A program made the position numbers and the translations under genes. Shown here in pieces: positions 1-8,051 of a DNA stretch of 64,000 nt (positions are counted from its first letter, which is position 1; each line of letters starts with the position of its first letter). The notes below the pieces were generated by a model. The model was given only the letters and a program-made list of their open reading frames with translations. It was not told the origin of the DNA and did no database searches. The stretch comes from Acetilactobacillus jinshanensis (lineage in GTDB: Bacteria > Bacillota > Bacilli > Lactobacillales > Lactobacillaceae): the NCBI RefSeq assembly GCF_004359375.1, contig NZ_CP034726.1, forward strand, positions 62,001 through 126,000. Direction: 5' to 3'.

Positions 1-1
1 G

Positions 2-172
2 GATGGCCTTGGTTTTCGTGGCTTTGGTCTACTCTTCTTGGGTGGTGTCACCTTTACGGTCGGTGCTGTAATTTACAGCATCAAAAGCATTCCGTTCGGT
101 CATGTGATCTGGCATCTCTTCGTCATGCTAGGGACCGCTCTGATGTACTTTTCGATTTATTTCTATGTATGA
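2..172 (+). CDS. Hemolysin III family membrane protein (C-terminal fragment)
   Basis: This is the last 56 codons of a gene that begins before the window. The visible peptide has two hydrophobic segments and ends with the pattern IPFGHVIWHLFVMLGTALMY followed by a short aromatic tail. The H..WH signature in the last membrane helices is typical of the hemolysin III / YqfA (PAQR-like) family of seven-helix membrane proteins. The frame is open from base 2 to a TGA at 170-172. Function in bacteria is poorly defined. The family call rests on this C-terminal motif only. Confidence 0.75.
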   Translation, partial: DGLGFRGFGLLFLGGVTFTVGAVIYSIKSIPFGHVIWHLFVMLGTALMYFSIYFYV

Positions 173-201
173 AATTACAATTAAAAGGATGCGTATAGGT
201 T

Positions 202-1305
202 GTGCTGGACCACACGTTAAGGCATAAATTCGTTTTAGTTATATTATCAATGTTTTTAATAATTGGGATGCTAATCCCGATCAATCAGGTTAACGCGCGT
301 AAACGAACGATTCGTTCACATCCGCGGGTTCGGGTTAGTCGTAACGTTAGACATAATAAGAAGCGAAGTCATTATCGACCTCGTCACCGAATAATTAGAC
401 GCCATTACACTCAGCCCTACCCAACCGTTAACTATCGAATTAAACGGGTTAACGAACGGCTGAGCTGGGCTAGTCGCCCTAAATATCGAAAAGAAACCGT
501 AAAGAGTGATTACGGTCCGCGAGCAACGTTTAAGACGGTGGATTTCATTCCGACGGACGCTGCCGGCGGTAATTTCTTGGTTCAGTCATTGAACGTTACT
601 CCAGATGGTCATTATGCATACGTCGGTTACGGCTATGAACCGGTGTTAAAGCACCATAGTGAGTTAACTCGAATTGCTCAAGTTGACCTACGACATCACC
701 GGATCAAAGTTGGTAAACCTTTTAAAGGTGGTCATGGCCAGGCTGTTGCGTATAATCCAAAGGGTCGCCCGTCGTTATGGTTGTTGAATGATCTTGGTGG
801 CCCTATTCACCGGGGCTCATTAGAAAAGATCAGCCTTAAATCACTTCGTCCGCAACATCAGATTCGGTTTAATCTAAAACGGAATGATAACCTGGGTGAT
901 AGCCTGGCCTTTGATAATCATAATAATATTTATAACGAAAATATGATCTGGCCAAGTACTGCTGGCGGACATTATCGACCTGGGATGATTCTCTTACATC
1001 AGGGTCATGTTAATTGGCACCACGTTAAATTCAGTGATGTTTCACAAGGACTTCGCCGTTCACCAGGTAACGTAGTGCAGGCATTAGCTTACAGTCCACG
1101 TACGAAACGTCTCTATATTGAAGAAAACGACGTCATCGTTTCACTTCCAGTTAATAAACTGGGTCATCTATCACCCCGTGATGTCAAAGAGACCATTTTG
1201 AGACAACGTCGTGAATACGAGGGGCTATCCTTTGACCGTTCTGGTCACGCCTATATCTTAATGAACCACCCGAAAGAAATTATGAGAAGTACTAATGTTT
1301 TTTAA
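202..1305 (+). CDS. Secreted propeller-like protein with basic N-terminus
   Basis: A 367-aa protein with an N-terminal hydrophobic signal segment (residues about 8-30, likely cleavage after VNA) and then a very Arg/His-rich stretch (about 33-75). Residues 115-365 are a conserved domain with the spaced motifs GGHGQA, LGDSLAFD, SPGNVVQ and YEGLSFD. The same domain and motifs occur in the protein at 11747-12988, so the two are paralogues. The repeating pattern of short strands ending in G..Y or N.LY suggests a beta-propeller, but this is inference. The start is a GTG with AAAAGGA about 12 bases upstream. It may be transcribed with the glycerate kinase 29 bases downstream. No enzyme function can be named. 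Confidence 0.7.
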   Translation: MLDHTLRHKFVLVILSMFLIIGMLIPINQVNARKRTIRSHPRVRVSRNVRHNKKRSHYRPRHRIIRRHYTQPYPTVNYRIKRVNERLSWASRPKYRKETVKSDYGPRATFKTVDFIPTDAAGGNFLVQSLNVTPDGHYAYVGYGYEPVLKHHSELTRIAQVDLRHHRIKVGKPFKGGHGQAVAYNPKGRPSLWLLNDLGGPIHRGSLEKISLKSLRPQHQIRFNLKRNDNLGDSLAFDNHNNIYNENMIWPSTAGGHYRPGMILLHQGHVNWHHVKFSDVSQGLRRSPGNVVQALAYSPRTKRLYIEENDVIVSLPVNKLGHLSPRDVKETILRQRREYEGLSFDRSGHAYILMNHPKEIMRSTNVF

Positions 1306-1334
1306 GGATTAATTAATTTCAAGGAGACTTTGAT

Positions 1335-2465
1335 TTGAAATTTGTTTTAGCACCCGATTCTTTTAAAGGCTGCATGACCGCTAAACAGGCTACCGATGCA
1401 ATGGCCAAGGGAATTCTGAAGGCTGATCCGCAAGCAGTGATTAAAAAGGTCCCGATGGCCGACGGTGGTGAAGGCACTACCCAGGCATTAGTGGATGCTC
1501 TTCATGGTCAATGGGTAACGGTTAACACTCGTGATCCACGAAACCGATCGATCAAGACCCGTTACGGTTTGATTAAAAACGGTCAGGTTGCCGTTATGGA
1601 GATGTCAGCGGCCAGTGGAATTCAATTTATTGACCCGAAGATATCTGATCCAGGTGATACCTCGACGTACGGGACCGGGATTTTGATAAAAGACGCCATG
1701 AAGCGGCACGTTAAGAAGATCATCCTCGGGATCGGTGGCAGTGCCACGAATGATGGTGGCGTTGGGATGGCTGCTGCACTCGGGGTTAGATTTCTGGATG
1801 CGACTGGTCATCCAATCTTACCGTGTGGTAATCAACTTAACCGCTTGGTAAGAATTGACGAAAGCCATATGATTCCTGAAGCAAAGCAGATCCCCATAAT
1901 TATTGCCAGCGACGTTACGAATCCGTTAACGGGTCCTCATGGTGCCGCAGCCGTATTTGGCCCACAAAAGGGCGCTAGTTCAGCAGAGGTTAAACACTTA
2001 AATTATAATTTATCGCATTACGCTAAAGTTATCAAAAGGGACTTACATAAAGACGTGGAAAAGCAGCCCGGATCTGGTGCGGCCGGTGGTCTAGGTGCTG
2101 GACTAATGGCCTTTACGAATTGTCAGCTCGACTCTGGGATCAACGTCGTTATGAAATTAACGGACTTGCGAAGTAAACTGCGGAATACCAACGTTGTCAT
2201 GACCGGTGAAGGTAGCGTTGATGCACAAACGCAGTACGGTAAGGTCCCCGTTGGCGTTGCCGATTTAGCTAAGAAAGTTAGTCCTGATTGTAAAGTAATT
2301 GCTTTAGGTGGTCACGTTGGTAATGGCATCCAGCCACTTTATAAAAAGGGGATTGATGCGGTCTTACCAATCATTCCTGGAGCCATGAGTTTAAAGCAAG
2401 CTATGGCAACTGGACCAGAAAACTTACAAAAAGTTAGTGAAAACTTGACATGGTTAATCAAGTAG
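1335..2465 (+). CDS. glxK: Glycerate kinase
   Basis: A 376-aa protein that matches the GlxK/GarK glycerate kinase family over its full length. It phosphorylates D-glycerate with ATP and feeds it into glycolysis. Diagnostic motifs are the N-terminal APDSFKG (residues 6-12), PMADGGEGT near residue 41, the glycine-rich GIGGSATNDGG near 132, PGSGAAGGLG near 245 and TGEGS.D.QT near 290. The start is TTG, chosen because AAGGAG lies 8 bases upstream and the protein then begins with the family-typical MK-VLAPDSFKG. It stands 29 bases after the secreted-protein gene, with no terminator seen between them. Confidence 0.93.
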   Translation: MKFVLAPDSFKGCMTAKQATDAMAKGILKADPQAVIKKVPMADGGEGTTQALVDALHGQWVTVNTRDPRNRSIKTRYGLIKNGQVAVMEMSAASGIQFIDPKISDPGDTSTYGTGILIKDAMKRHVKKIILGIGGSATNDGGVGMAAALGVRFLDATGHPILPCGNQLNRLVRIDESHMIPEAKQIPIIIASDVTNPLTGPHGAAAVFGPQKGASSAEVKHLNYNLSHYAKVIKRDLHKDVEKQPGSGAAGGLGAGLMAFTNCQLDSGINVVMKLTDLRSKLRNTNVVMTGEGSVDAQTQYGKVPVGVADLAKKVSPDCKVIALGGHVGNGIQPLYKKGIDAVLPIIPGAMSLKQAMATGPENLQKVSENLTWLIK

Positions 2466-2554
2466 CGTAAACTTACTAAAAGTAAGCAATAGGAAGAGAT
2501 CAATGTTAAACATTAAAAATAATTAACATTAACAAGAACAAAGAGGAAATTCCT

Positions 2555-3157
2555 ATGAAGACAGAATTACTTAAATTAGAAAAAATGCGCCGCAGTATCT
2601 ATGCTTTAGGCAAAAATGTTAAACAGACCCCTGACGAATTATTTAATTTCGTTAAGGAAACCGTTAAATGGACGCCGTCCCCATTCAATAACCAGACGAC
2701 TCGTGTCGTTATGTTATTCGGTAAGAACCACGAAAAGTTATGGGACATCGTTGGTAACACTTTAGAAGCCAAGATTGGTAAGGAACGTTACCAAAAGGGT
2801 ACCGCTGGTAAGATCAACATGTTTAAGAATGCTTATGCATCGATCTTATTCTTAACTGACATGGACATCGTTAAGAAGTTTGAAAAGCAGTTCCCGACTT
2901 ACGCTGCTAACTTTAAAGACTGGTCTGAACAGGCCCAGGGGAATTCCCAGTATGCCGTATGGACCGGTTTAGCTGAAAACGGTATCGGTGCTAACATCCA
3001 GCATTACAACCCGTTGATTGATGACGAAGTTCATAAGACCTTTGACTTACCAAAGAGTTGGAAGTTACGTACTCAGATGAACATCGGTTCCATCGAAGCT
3101 CCGGCTGGCAAGAAGTCATTCATGCCAGATGACAAGCGTTTCAAGATCATTAAATAA
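2555..3157 (+). CDS. Nitroreductase family protein (Frm2/HBN1-like)
   Basis: A 200-aa cytoplasmic protein of the small FMN-dependent nitroreductase family, of the type related to yeast Hbn1/Frm2. These enzymes use NAD(P)H to reduce nitro or quinone compounds. Visible family signatures are the N-terminal RRSIYALG, the TPSPFNNQTTRVV segment that contacts FMN, the YAVWTGLAENGIGANIQHYNP motif in the second half (quoted in part), and a C-terminal GKKSFMPDDKRFK. The ATG has AGAGGAA 7 bases upstream. Codon use is strongly biased, as in highly expressed genes. An inverted repeat ATGTTAA...TTAACAT lies just upstream (2502-2531) and could be an operator. The physiological substrate is unknown. Confidence 0.88.
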   Translation: MKTELLKLEKMRRSIYALGKNVKQTPDELFNFVKETVKWTPSPFNNQTTRVVMLFGKNHEKLWDIVGNTLEAKIGKERYQKGTAGKINMFKNAYASILFLTDMDIVKKFEKQFPTYAANFKDWSEQAQGNSQYAVWTGLAENGIGANIQHYNPLIDDEVHKTFDLPKSWKLRTQMNIGSIEAPAGKKSFMPDDKRFKIIK

Positions 3158-3197
3158 CTAATTAATAAGATATAATCGTATAATATATTAGAGGTTT

Positions 3198-3312
3198 GTC
3201 TTCAGGGCAGGGTGTGATCCCCGACCGGTGGTGATAGTCCGCGACCCGTGCAGTGCACGGTTAATCAGGTGTGATTCCTGAACCGACAGTTAAAGTCTGG
3301 TAAGAAGAAGAT
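3198..3312 (+). ncRNA. FMN riboswitch (RFN element)
   Basis: The sequence carries the conserved RFN blocks in order: CTTCAGGGCAGGGTG, GATCCCCGACCGGTGGTGA, TAGTCCGCGACCC, a variable hairpin around GTGCAGTGCAC, CAGGTGTGATTCCTGAACCG and ACAGTTAAAGTCTGG. The closing stem P1 pairs GTCTTC (3198-3203) with GAAGAT (3307-3312). It stands directly before ribU, the riboflavin transporter gene, which is the classical target in lactic acid bacteria. FMN binding is expected to lower expression. Confidence 0.96.
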
Positions 3313-3328
3313 AATCAACCCTAAAGGT

Positions 3329-3358
3329 AGACCTTGCGAGAAAAGTGAGGTCTTTTTG
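3329..3358 (+). terminator. Expression platform of the FMN riboswitch
   Basis: AGACCT (3329-3334) pairs with AGGTCT (3348-3353) and is followed by a T-rich run, the form of an intrinsic terminator. The right arm also contains the only ribosome-binding-like sequence (GTGAGG, 3345-3350) before the TTG start of ribU at 3361. The same hairpin could therefore stop transcription and hide the ribosome binding site. Confidence 0.75.
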
Positions 3359-3360
3359 TT

Positions 3361-3939
3361 TTGCCATTAACAGTTGAACACTTAACCAAAATTATTCAAG
3401 TTGCGATTTTAGCGGCAATTTCCTACGTCCTGACGTTGTTTGCGTTTCCCGTGATTCCGATTGTACCGTACCTTAAGCTCGATCTCAGTGATCTACCGAT
3501 TTTAGTAGGCACTGTTGTATTGGGAATCAGTGCCGGTGCGTCAATTGCTGGAGTGACGACACTATTACATCTATTGATGAGCGGCTTATCGTTACCAGCT
3601 ATCATCGGTGACTCATTGATGTTCATTTCAGCACTGACACTGGTGTTAACGGTCGGGTTATTAATTAGCTGGTACCGACGCCAGCCCGCATGGTCACGGA
3701 AGTTACTGTTGATCATGTTGTTGACACTTAATCTAACGGTGATTATGGCCATTACTAACCTAGGTGCAATTCCGTTGTACATGAAAATTGCTGGGATGAC
3801 GATTCAGTTACCGGTCACCAAGTTGATTGAATTTGGGGTTGTCCCGTTTAATTTGATTAAAGGAACCGTTGTTGGAATATTGTTCGTATTTATCGACCGA
3901 TATTTACAAAGATCGAAGCGCTTTCAAAGAAATTATTAA
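3361..3939 (+). CDS. ribU: Riboflavin ECF transporter substrate-binding subunit
   Basis: A 192-aa integral membrane protein with about six hydrophobic helices. It matches RibU, the S component that binds riboflavin and works with the shared ECF energy-coupling module (EcfA1A2T), which is not encoded in this window. Family signs are the N-terminal AILAAISYVLTLF helix, the conserved PYLKLDLSDLPILVG loop (residues 36-50, quoted in part) and the C-terminal FNLIKG. The start is a TTG; no ATG lies near the N-terminus. The FMN riboswitch immediately upstream strongly supports the assignment and implies repression when flavin is abundant. Confidence 0.95.
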   Translation: MPLTVEHLTKIIQVAILAAISYVLTLFAFPVIPIVPYLKLDLSDLPILVGTVVLGISAGASIAGVTTLLHLLMSGLSLPAIIGDSLMFISALTLVLTVGLLISWYRRQPAWSRKLLLIMLLTLNLTVIMAITNLGAIPLYMKIAGMTIQLPVTKLIEFGVVPFNLIKGTVVGILFVFIDRYLQRSKRFQRNY

Positions 3940-4018
3940 CTTTTCTGGAAGACATCTACAAAATTTGTTAAGAATGCGGTACAATAAAAATCGAAAATTA
4001 ATCAGGAGATGTCTTTCA

Positions 4019-4771
4019 ATGAGTAAAAAATCATTATTAAAAAAGTTAGCTAAAGGTGCCTCTGTTGCATTATTAGCAGGTGCTATGGTATGCAGTGCTG
4101 GTTTAACTAATGCTAATGCTAAATCAACCGCAACTAAAGGTGCCAAAACCGAAAAAGTAGTTAATAAGAAAGCTACTAAGAAGAACCTTAAAGGTGCTAA
4201 GAAGGCTGTTAAGAAGAGTGCCAAGAAATCAGCTAAAAAGGCTGGTAAAAAGGCAGCCAAAAATAGCAGTAAGAAGTTAGCTTCTAAAGCTGGCAAGAAA
4301 GCCGTTAAGAAGGCTGCCGCTAAATCATCCAAGAAAGCTCCTAAGAAGTCCGCAAAAAAGACTCTTAAGAAAGCCACTAAAAAGGGTGTTAATAAGTCAG
4401 CCAAAAAGGCTGGTAAGAAAGCTGCCAAAAAAGGCAACAAAAAATCAGCTAAGAAAGCTGGTAAAAAGGCAGCCAAGAAGAGCAACAAGAAATTAGCTAA
4501 CAAAAAGACTGCTAAGAAAGGCAGCAAGAAGTCAGCCAAAAAGGCCAACAAGAAAGCCGTTAAGAAGCCAGCTAAAAAAGCTGCCAAGAAAGGTAGCAAA
4601 AAGTTAGCTAACAAGTCTAACAAGAAGTCTGCTAAGAAAGGCAGTCAGAAATTAGGCAAGAAATCAGCCAAAAAAGCTGATAAGAAAGCCACTAAAAAGA
4701 GTAGCAAGAAATTAGCTAAAAAAGGTGCTAAGAAGTCTGCTAAAAAGGCCTCTGACAACGCTGCTAAGTAA
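4019..4771 (+). CDS. Secreted histone H1-like lysine/alanine repeat protein
   Basis: A 250-aa protein. The ATG at 4019 is preceded by CAGGAG and gives a clean signal peptide (KK, a hydrophobic stretch, likely cleavage after ANA near residue 37). The rest, about 210 residues, is almost entirely Lys, Ala, Ser, Gly and Asn in short repeats such as KKSAKKAGKKAAKK, like histone H1 tails. The net charge is extremely positive. No structured domain is visible. Such a secreted polycation would be expected to bind teichoic acids, DNA or other polyanions at the cell surface, but that is inference. A longer in-frame upstream extension exists but lacks a ribosome binding site. A terminator follows at 4811. 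Confidence 0.8.
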   Translation: MSKKSLLKKLAKGASVALLAGAMVCSAGLTNANAKSTATKGAKTEKVVNKKATKKNLKGAKKAVKKSAKKSAKKAGKKAAKNSSKKLASKAGKKAVKKAAAKSSKKAPKKSAKKTLKKATKKGVNKSAKKAGKKAAKKGNKKSAKKAGKKAAKKSNKKLANKKTAKKGSKKSAKKANKKAVKKPAKKAAKKGSKKLANKSNKKSAKKGSQKLGKKSAKKADKKATKKSSKKLAKKGAKKSAKKASDNAAK

Positions 4772-4810
4772 ATATCATTTTAACGAATTGAAATTTTAAA
4801 GATACGAATA

Positions 4811-4852
4811 AAGTGCCAAGGCTATATAATGGTTTTGGCACTTTTATTTTTG
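4811..4852 (+). terminator. Intrinsic terminator
   Basis: AAGTGCCAA and TTGGCACTT form a nine-pair stem followed by TTATTTTTG. It ends the lysine-repeat gene. Confidence 0.85.
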
Positions 4853-4877
4853 TTTGTAATTTCTAGGGATTGATTTT

Positions 4878-5633
4878 ATGCAAAATAAATCTAAGCGACT
4901 AATCAGTCTATTGGTCGTTGCTTGTTTATCTATATTTGTAGCTGTTGGCTTAAATTTCTCGATGACTAGCGTTAGCGCTGCTAATAATTATAGAAAGACT
5001 TATCGTCATAAATCACGGAAATATAATCATGCGAGAAATAGTCGTTTTATGCATTACCAATTTATCAGTCAAAAAGGCCGTGGCAATGCAAACGATGGTT
5101 GCGAAGCGGCTTCACTTTTGATGGCCTTGCATCATTTTGACTTGGCAAAGCATTATAATCTAGCTCAATTTGTCCGTACAATTCCAAGAAGTAAGGACCC
5201 GGAAAAGGGTTATACCAAGAATCCGTGGAAATTAGGCACTGGAGCTTCATTATATCCTCGAGCATTATTAAAAGTTGCTCAACGTTACGGTGCCAAAAAG
5301 AGTTACATCATTGATGATTACTACAAGCATGGTCATGGCTTATATGGTCGAAAAGCGTCTGCGAATGCGTTTCGACAGGCAATTTTAAAAGGGTATCCGG
5401 TAGTCTTTGAAGGATGTAACCATATGCAATTTGGAACTCGGACAAACCGTCGTGGGTACAACGGCTATCGGTCCGATCGAGTAATGCTAATTTATGGCTA
5501 TCGTAATCATCGTTTCTACTGGACTGATCCGGATCAATGGTATAACCGTCCAGGTAATACACCAGAAAAAGCGTTTATGAATATCATTAATGCTCCAATT
5601 CGTGGACCAAGAGCGGTTGCGATTGGTAAATAA
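4878..5633 (+). CDS. Secreted C39-like family protein, catalytic His replaced
   Basis: A 251-aa protein with a signal peptide (hydrophobic residues 8-34, likely cleavage after VSA). The mature part resembles the peptidase C39-like family common in lactobacilli: NDGCEAASLLMAL carries the would-be catalytic Cys near residue 74, and a second block reads RVMLIYGYRNHRFYWTDP near residue 200. In active members the second block starts with His (HAVVVTGY-like); here that place is Arg. The third family residue region, TDP, is kept. It may be an inactive, binding form. The start ATG has a GGGATTG sequence upstream. It follows a terminator and has its own terminator at 5648. Confidence 0.72.
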   Translation: MQNKSKRLISLLVVACLSIFVAVGLNFSMTSVSAANNYRKTYRHKSRKYNHARNSRFMHYQFISQKGRGNANDGCEAASLLMALHHFDLAKHYNLAQFVRTIPRSKDPEKGYTKNPWKLGTGASLYPRALLKVAQRYGAKKSYIIDDYYKHGHGLYGRKASANAFRQAILKGYPVVFEGCNHMQFGTRTNRRGYNGYRSDRVMLIYGYRNHRFYWTDPDQWYNRPGNTPEKAFMNIINAPIRGPRAVAIGK

Positions 5634-5647
5634 TTTAAGCTAGATAC

Positions 5648-5686
5648 AAAAAGAGCTGACTAAATTTTTAGCCAGCTCTTTTTGTT
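5648..5686. terminator. Bidirectional intrinsic terminator
   Basis: AAAAAGAGCTG (5648-5658) pairs with CAGCTCTTTTT (5673-5683). Both strands end in a T run, so it can serve the C39-like gene and the opposing gene at 5787-7001. Confidence 0.85.
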
Positions 5687-5786
5687 TGGGCAATAACTAT
5701 GGTTACCCATTAATTCTTTCGCTACTCTTAACACATCATCGTCATTTAATAAGTCATAAGATATGATATACTTTTTGTCTCAATTT

Positions 5787-7001
5787 CTAAATCCTAAAGT
5801 GATGTTTTGTATTCTTTAAGTGATCCTTGGTATTTTTCAGGAATTTACTAATATCAATTCGATGACTTGGTAAGTATTTGAAGATTCGGTTATTGTGCTG
5901 CGGATACAGCGTTAATACTAAATCACCATTAATGATTTGTCCCAAATAAACATCCTTTAATTGATGATGCTTTAGTTCTAGTAATTTCAATAACCATTTC
6001 CGGTCCTTATGAATATGTGTTAAGACGTCATCGTTAATCGTTCCATCGGTAATGATTGGGAAGTTAACGCTAGTGGGGTCATTATATCTGCTAATGCTTA
6101 ATTGACCATTCTGTTCCAACGTAACTCGCTTAACCTTTTGAAAGTCGTTGACACCGGCACTCCGGAGCTTAAAAACTAGATCATTAGCCGACATGCCACT
6201 AGCTAACGCTGCGTTGACGTTGATCAAGCCGTGGTTAATCAGAACGTGAGGACGACCAATGAAGATCGTCTTAAAGAAATCACTCTGCGTGATCAGAATC
6301 TTACTACCGAAGATGATGATTGACCAAATCAAAATAATGATGATGAACTGCAGGATCGTAATGGCCTGGTTATAGATCACACCACCGACGATACCACCTA
6401 AGACGTAGTTTTGGAGCTGATCAATTGCGTTAGACGGTGCCAGATTACTCTTCCCGGCAAGGTTGATCTGGACAACTAGCATTACGAAACCGATTAGTAG
6501 TTTCACAGCGATGTTCAGATACTTACCATTATTAAGGTTGAAGTTAAGGCCACCGTGATGAACATAATTCATCTGGTGATTGATAGGGTGCGTTGGTGAC
6601 AACGTATAGGTACTGTTATCATTGTTATTCAAATTGACCTGGTAGAAATGCTTACCAGCCTTGATCGTCATGCCGTTATTCAGAGTGGTCGAACTGGTGT
6701 AGATGTTCGATAGCGGAATGTGGTCCTTACTACTGATGTTTCGCATGATCTGTGCCGTCTGACCGATCTGACTCTGTGACGACTGCTGGTTTTGGATTCG
6801 GCCCACTTCAAGGCAGATGATTAGGATCGCAAAGAGGACCATTGTTATCAGGACGTTTCGGTAACGGAGGTTGGTTCGGTTCCGAGCGTATTTAAAACCT
6901 GATACTAAAATGGTGATTCCGATCATAATTCCGATAAAGATGAAAAAGTCATCTAAGATCCCTGAATTATGGGTTAAATAGCCGTACGAATATAAATTCA
7001 T
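5787..7001 (-). CDS. DUF3290-DUF421 (YetF-like) fusion membrane protein
   Basis: A 404-aa membrane protein made of two families that are usually two neighbouring genes in lactobacilli. Residues 1-150 match DUF3290: two N-terminal helices, then an extracytoplasmic part with GMTIKAGKHFYQVNL. Residues about 160-330 match DUF421/YetF: AVKLLIGFVMLVV, AGKSNLAPSNAIDQL, NYVLGGIVGGVIYN and a soluble part with GRPHVLINHG and KRVTLEQNGQLS. A further 60-residue soluble tail follows. YetF-type proteins are membrane proteins of uncertain function, sometimes linked to stress. The single reading frame runs through the junction with no stop, so the fusion is direct. The gene is monocistronic and opposes the C39-like gene. 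Confidence 0.85.
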   Translation of the reverse strand: MNLYSYGYLTHNSGILDDFFIFIGIMIGITILVSGFKYARNRTNLRYRNVLITMVLFAILIICLEVGRIQNQQSSQSQIGQTAQIMRNISSKDHIPLSNIYTSSTTLNNGMTIKAGKHFYQVNLNNNDNSTYTLSPTHPINHQMNYVHHGGLNFNLNNGKYLNIAVKLLIGFVMLVVQINLAGKSNLAPSNAIDQLQNYVLGGIVGGVIYNQAITILQFIIIILIWSIIIFGSKILITQSDFFKTIFIGRPHVLINHGLINVNAALASGMSANDLVFKLRSAGVNDFQKVKRVTLEQNGQLSISRYNDPTSVNFPIITDGTINDDVLTHIHKDRKWLLKLLELKHHQLKDVYLGQIINGDLVLTLYPQHNNRIFKYLPSHRIDISKFLKNTKDHLKNTKHHFRI

Positions 7002-7182
7002 AAAAATTTTTCCTTCTTATGCATTAATTTTATGCTAAATCCGCGATTTCCACAAGCTATTGTACGGGGGCTTAGTCGACTTATGTTAAGGCTATGCTTC
7101 AAAACGCGGTATTCTTTAACATTCCTGCAATGTCCCTGTATCAGTCTGGTAGCATTTAATCTTTAATATATAAAATGTCGAT

Positions 7183-7201
7183 TGATGAGGAGAACTCATC
7201 A
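7183..7201 (+). promoter_or_regulatory. Small hairpin in the leader of the NlpC/P60 gene
   Basis: TGATGAG and CTCATCA form a perfect seven-pair stem with a GAGAA loop, 67 bases before the ATG at 7268. It may stabilise the leader RNA or affect translation. No known regulatory family was recognised. Confidence 0.35.
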
Positions 7202-7267
7202 GGATACATGTTAATCATGAATTTAAATCTTAAAAACAAATTTATTAAATTAAAGGAGTTATTTGTT

Positions 7268-7894
7268 ATGAATGTTAGTAAAAGTGTCGCGCGCAAAACA
7301 ATGATGATCATCTTAATGGTGGTCGCTTTACTTGCGGTTTCCTTATCAGCAAACGCTAGTCACGTTAACGCCGCTTCTAACAATTCCAAAGTATCGGTTA
7401 ACTATAATCGGAATAATAAACAGGATCGTGCCGCTAAGTACAATGATAATGGTGCTCAGGTTACTAATCATCAGTTCAAAAAGGTTAACAAGAACCAGAA
7501 CCAAAATGTTCAGCAGCCTCAATCCAAACAGTTCAACCGCATCTTCAAGATCGCTAAATCTAAATTAGGTGATCGTTACGTATGGGGCGGTAATGGTCCT
7601 CACGTATTCGACTGCTCAGGTTTTACTAAATACGTTTATCAGCATGCTTTACACAAGACTTTACCTCGTTTAGCTGGTGACCAGTACTATAATTACAAGC
7701 ATGTATCTTACCGTCATGGTAAGGCCGGTGACTTAGTATTCTTTGGTTCCAGTCGTCGTAACATTACCCACGTTGGTATGTACATTGGTCACGGTAAGAT
7801 GATCGATGCCCAGTTACGTGGTGTCGTAATTGAAAACGTTAAGGCCCCATGGTGGCATTTAGTTGGTATGTCTCGTCCAGCTAACTTACGTTAA
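7268..7894 (+). CDS. Secreted NlpC/P60 peptidoglycan hydrolase
   Basis: A 208-aa secreted protein. The ATG at 7268 is preceded by AAAGGAG and gives a signal peptide with likely cleavage after VNA or NAA near residue 37. An Asn/Gln-rich linker (about 40-85) leads to an NlpC/P60 domain at 88-208. The catalytic Cys is in DCSGF, the His in THVGMYIGHG, and the conserved GDLVFF strand lies between them. These enzymes cut the D-Glu-diaminopimelate/lysine bond in peptidoglycan stem peptides, for cell separation or wall turnover. No SH3 or LysM binding domain is present. Biased codons suggest high expression. A terminator follows. Confidence 0.92.
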   Translation: MNVSKSVARKTMMIILMVVALLAVSLSANASHVNAASNNSKVSVNYNRNNKQDRAAKYNDNGAQVTNHQFKKVNKNQNQNVQQPQSKQFNRIFKIAKSKLGDRYVWGGNGPHVFDCSGFTKYVYQHALHKTLPRLAGDQYYNYKHVSYRHGKAGDLVFFGSSRRNITHVGMYIGHGKMIDAQLRGVVIENVKAPWWHLVGMSRPANLR

Positions 7895-7926
7895 ACTTAC
7901 TCCTAGTAAAATTAATTTAATAAGTA

Positions 7927-7967
7927 AAAAAGGTCGTTTCGATAAATGTCGGAACGGTCTTTTTGCG
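7927..7967 (+). terminator. Intrinsic terminator
   Basis: AAAAAGGTCGTTTC pairs with GGAACGGTCTTTTT (14 pairs including G-U pairs), with the T run at its right end. It ends the NlpC/P60 gene. Confidence 0.8.
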
Positions 7968-8051
7968 TATAAAAAATAACCTACTGCAATTTCTTACCAT
8001 GCAACAGGTTATTTGTAATGATATGCTTGATTATTTAATTGAATTAATGCG

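Noticed and set aside
3904-4623. A 239-codon minus-strand frame rich in Leu, Phe and Ala
   Set aside because: It is the complement of the Lys/Ala repeats of the secreted histone-like gene; it has no signal for translation and its composition is forced by the other strand.
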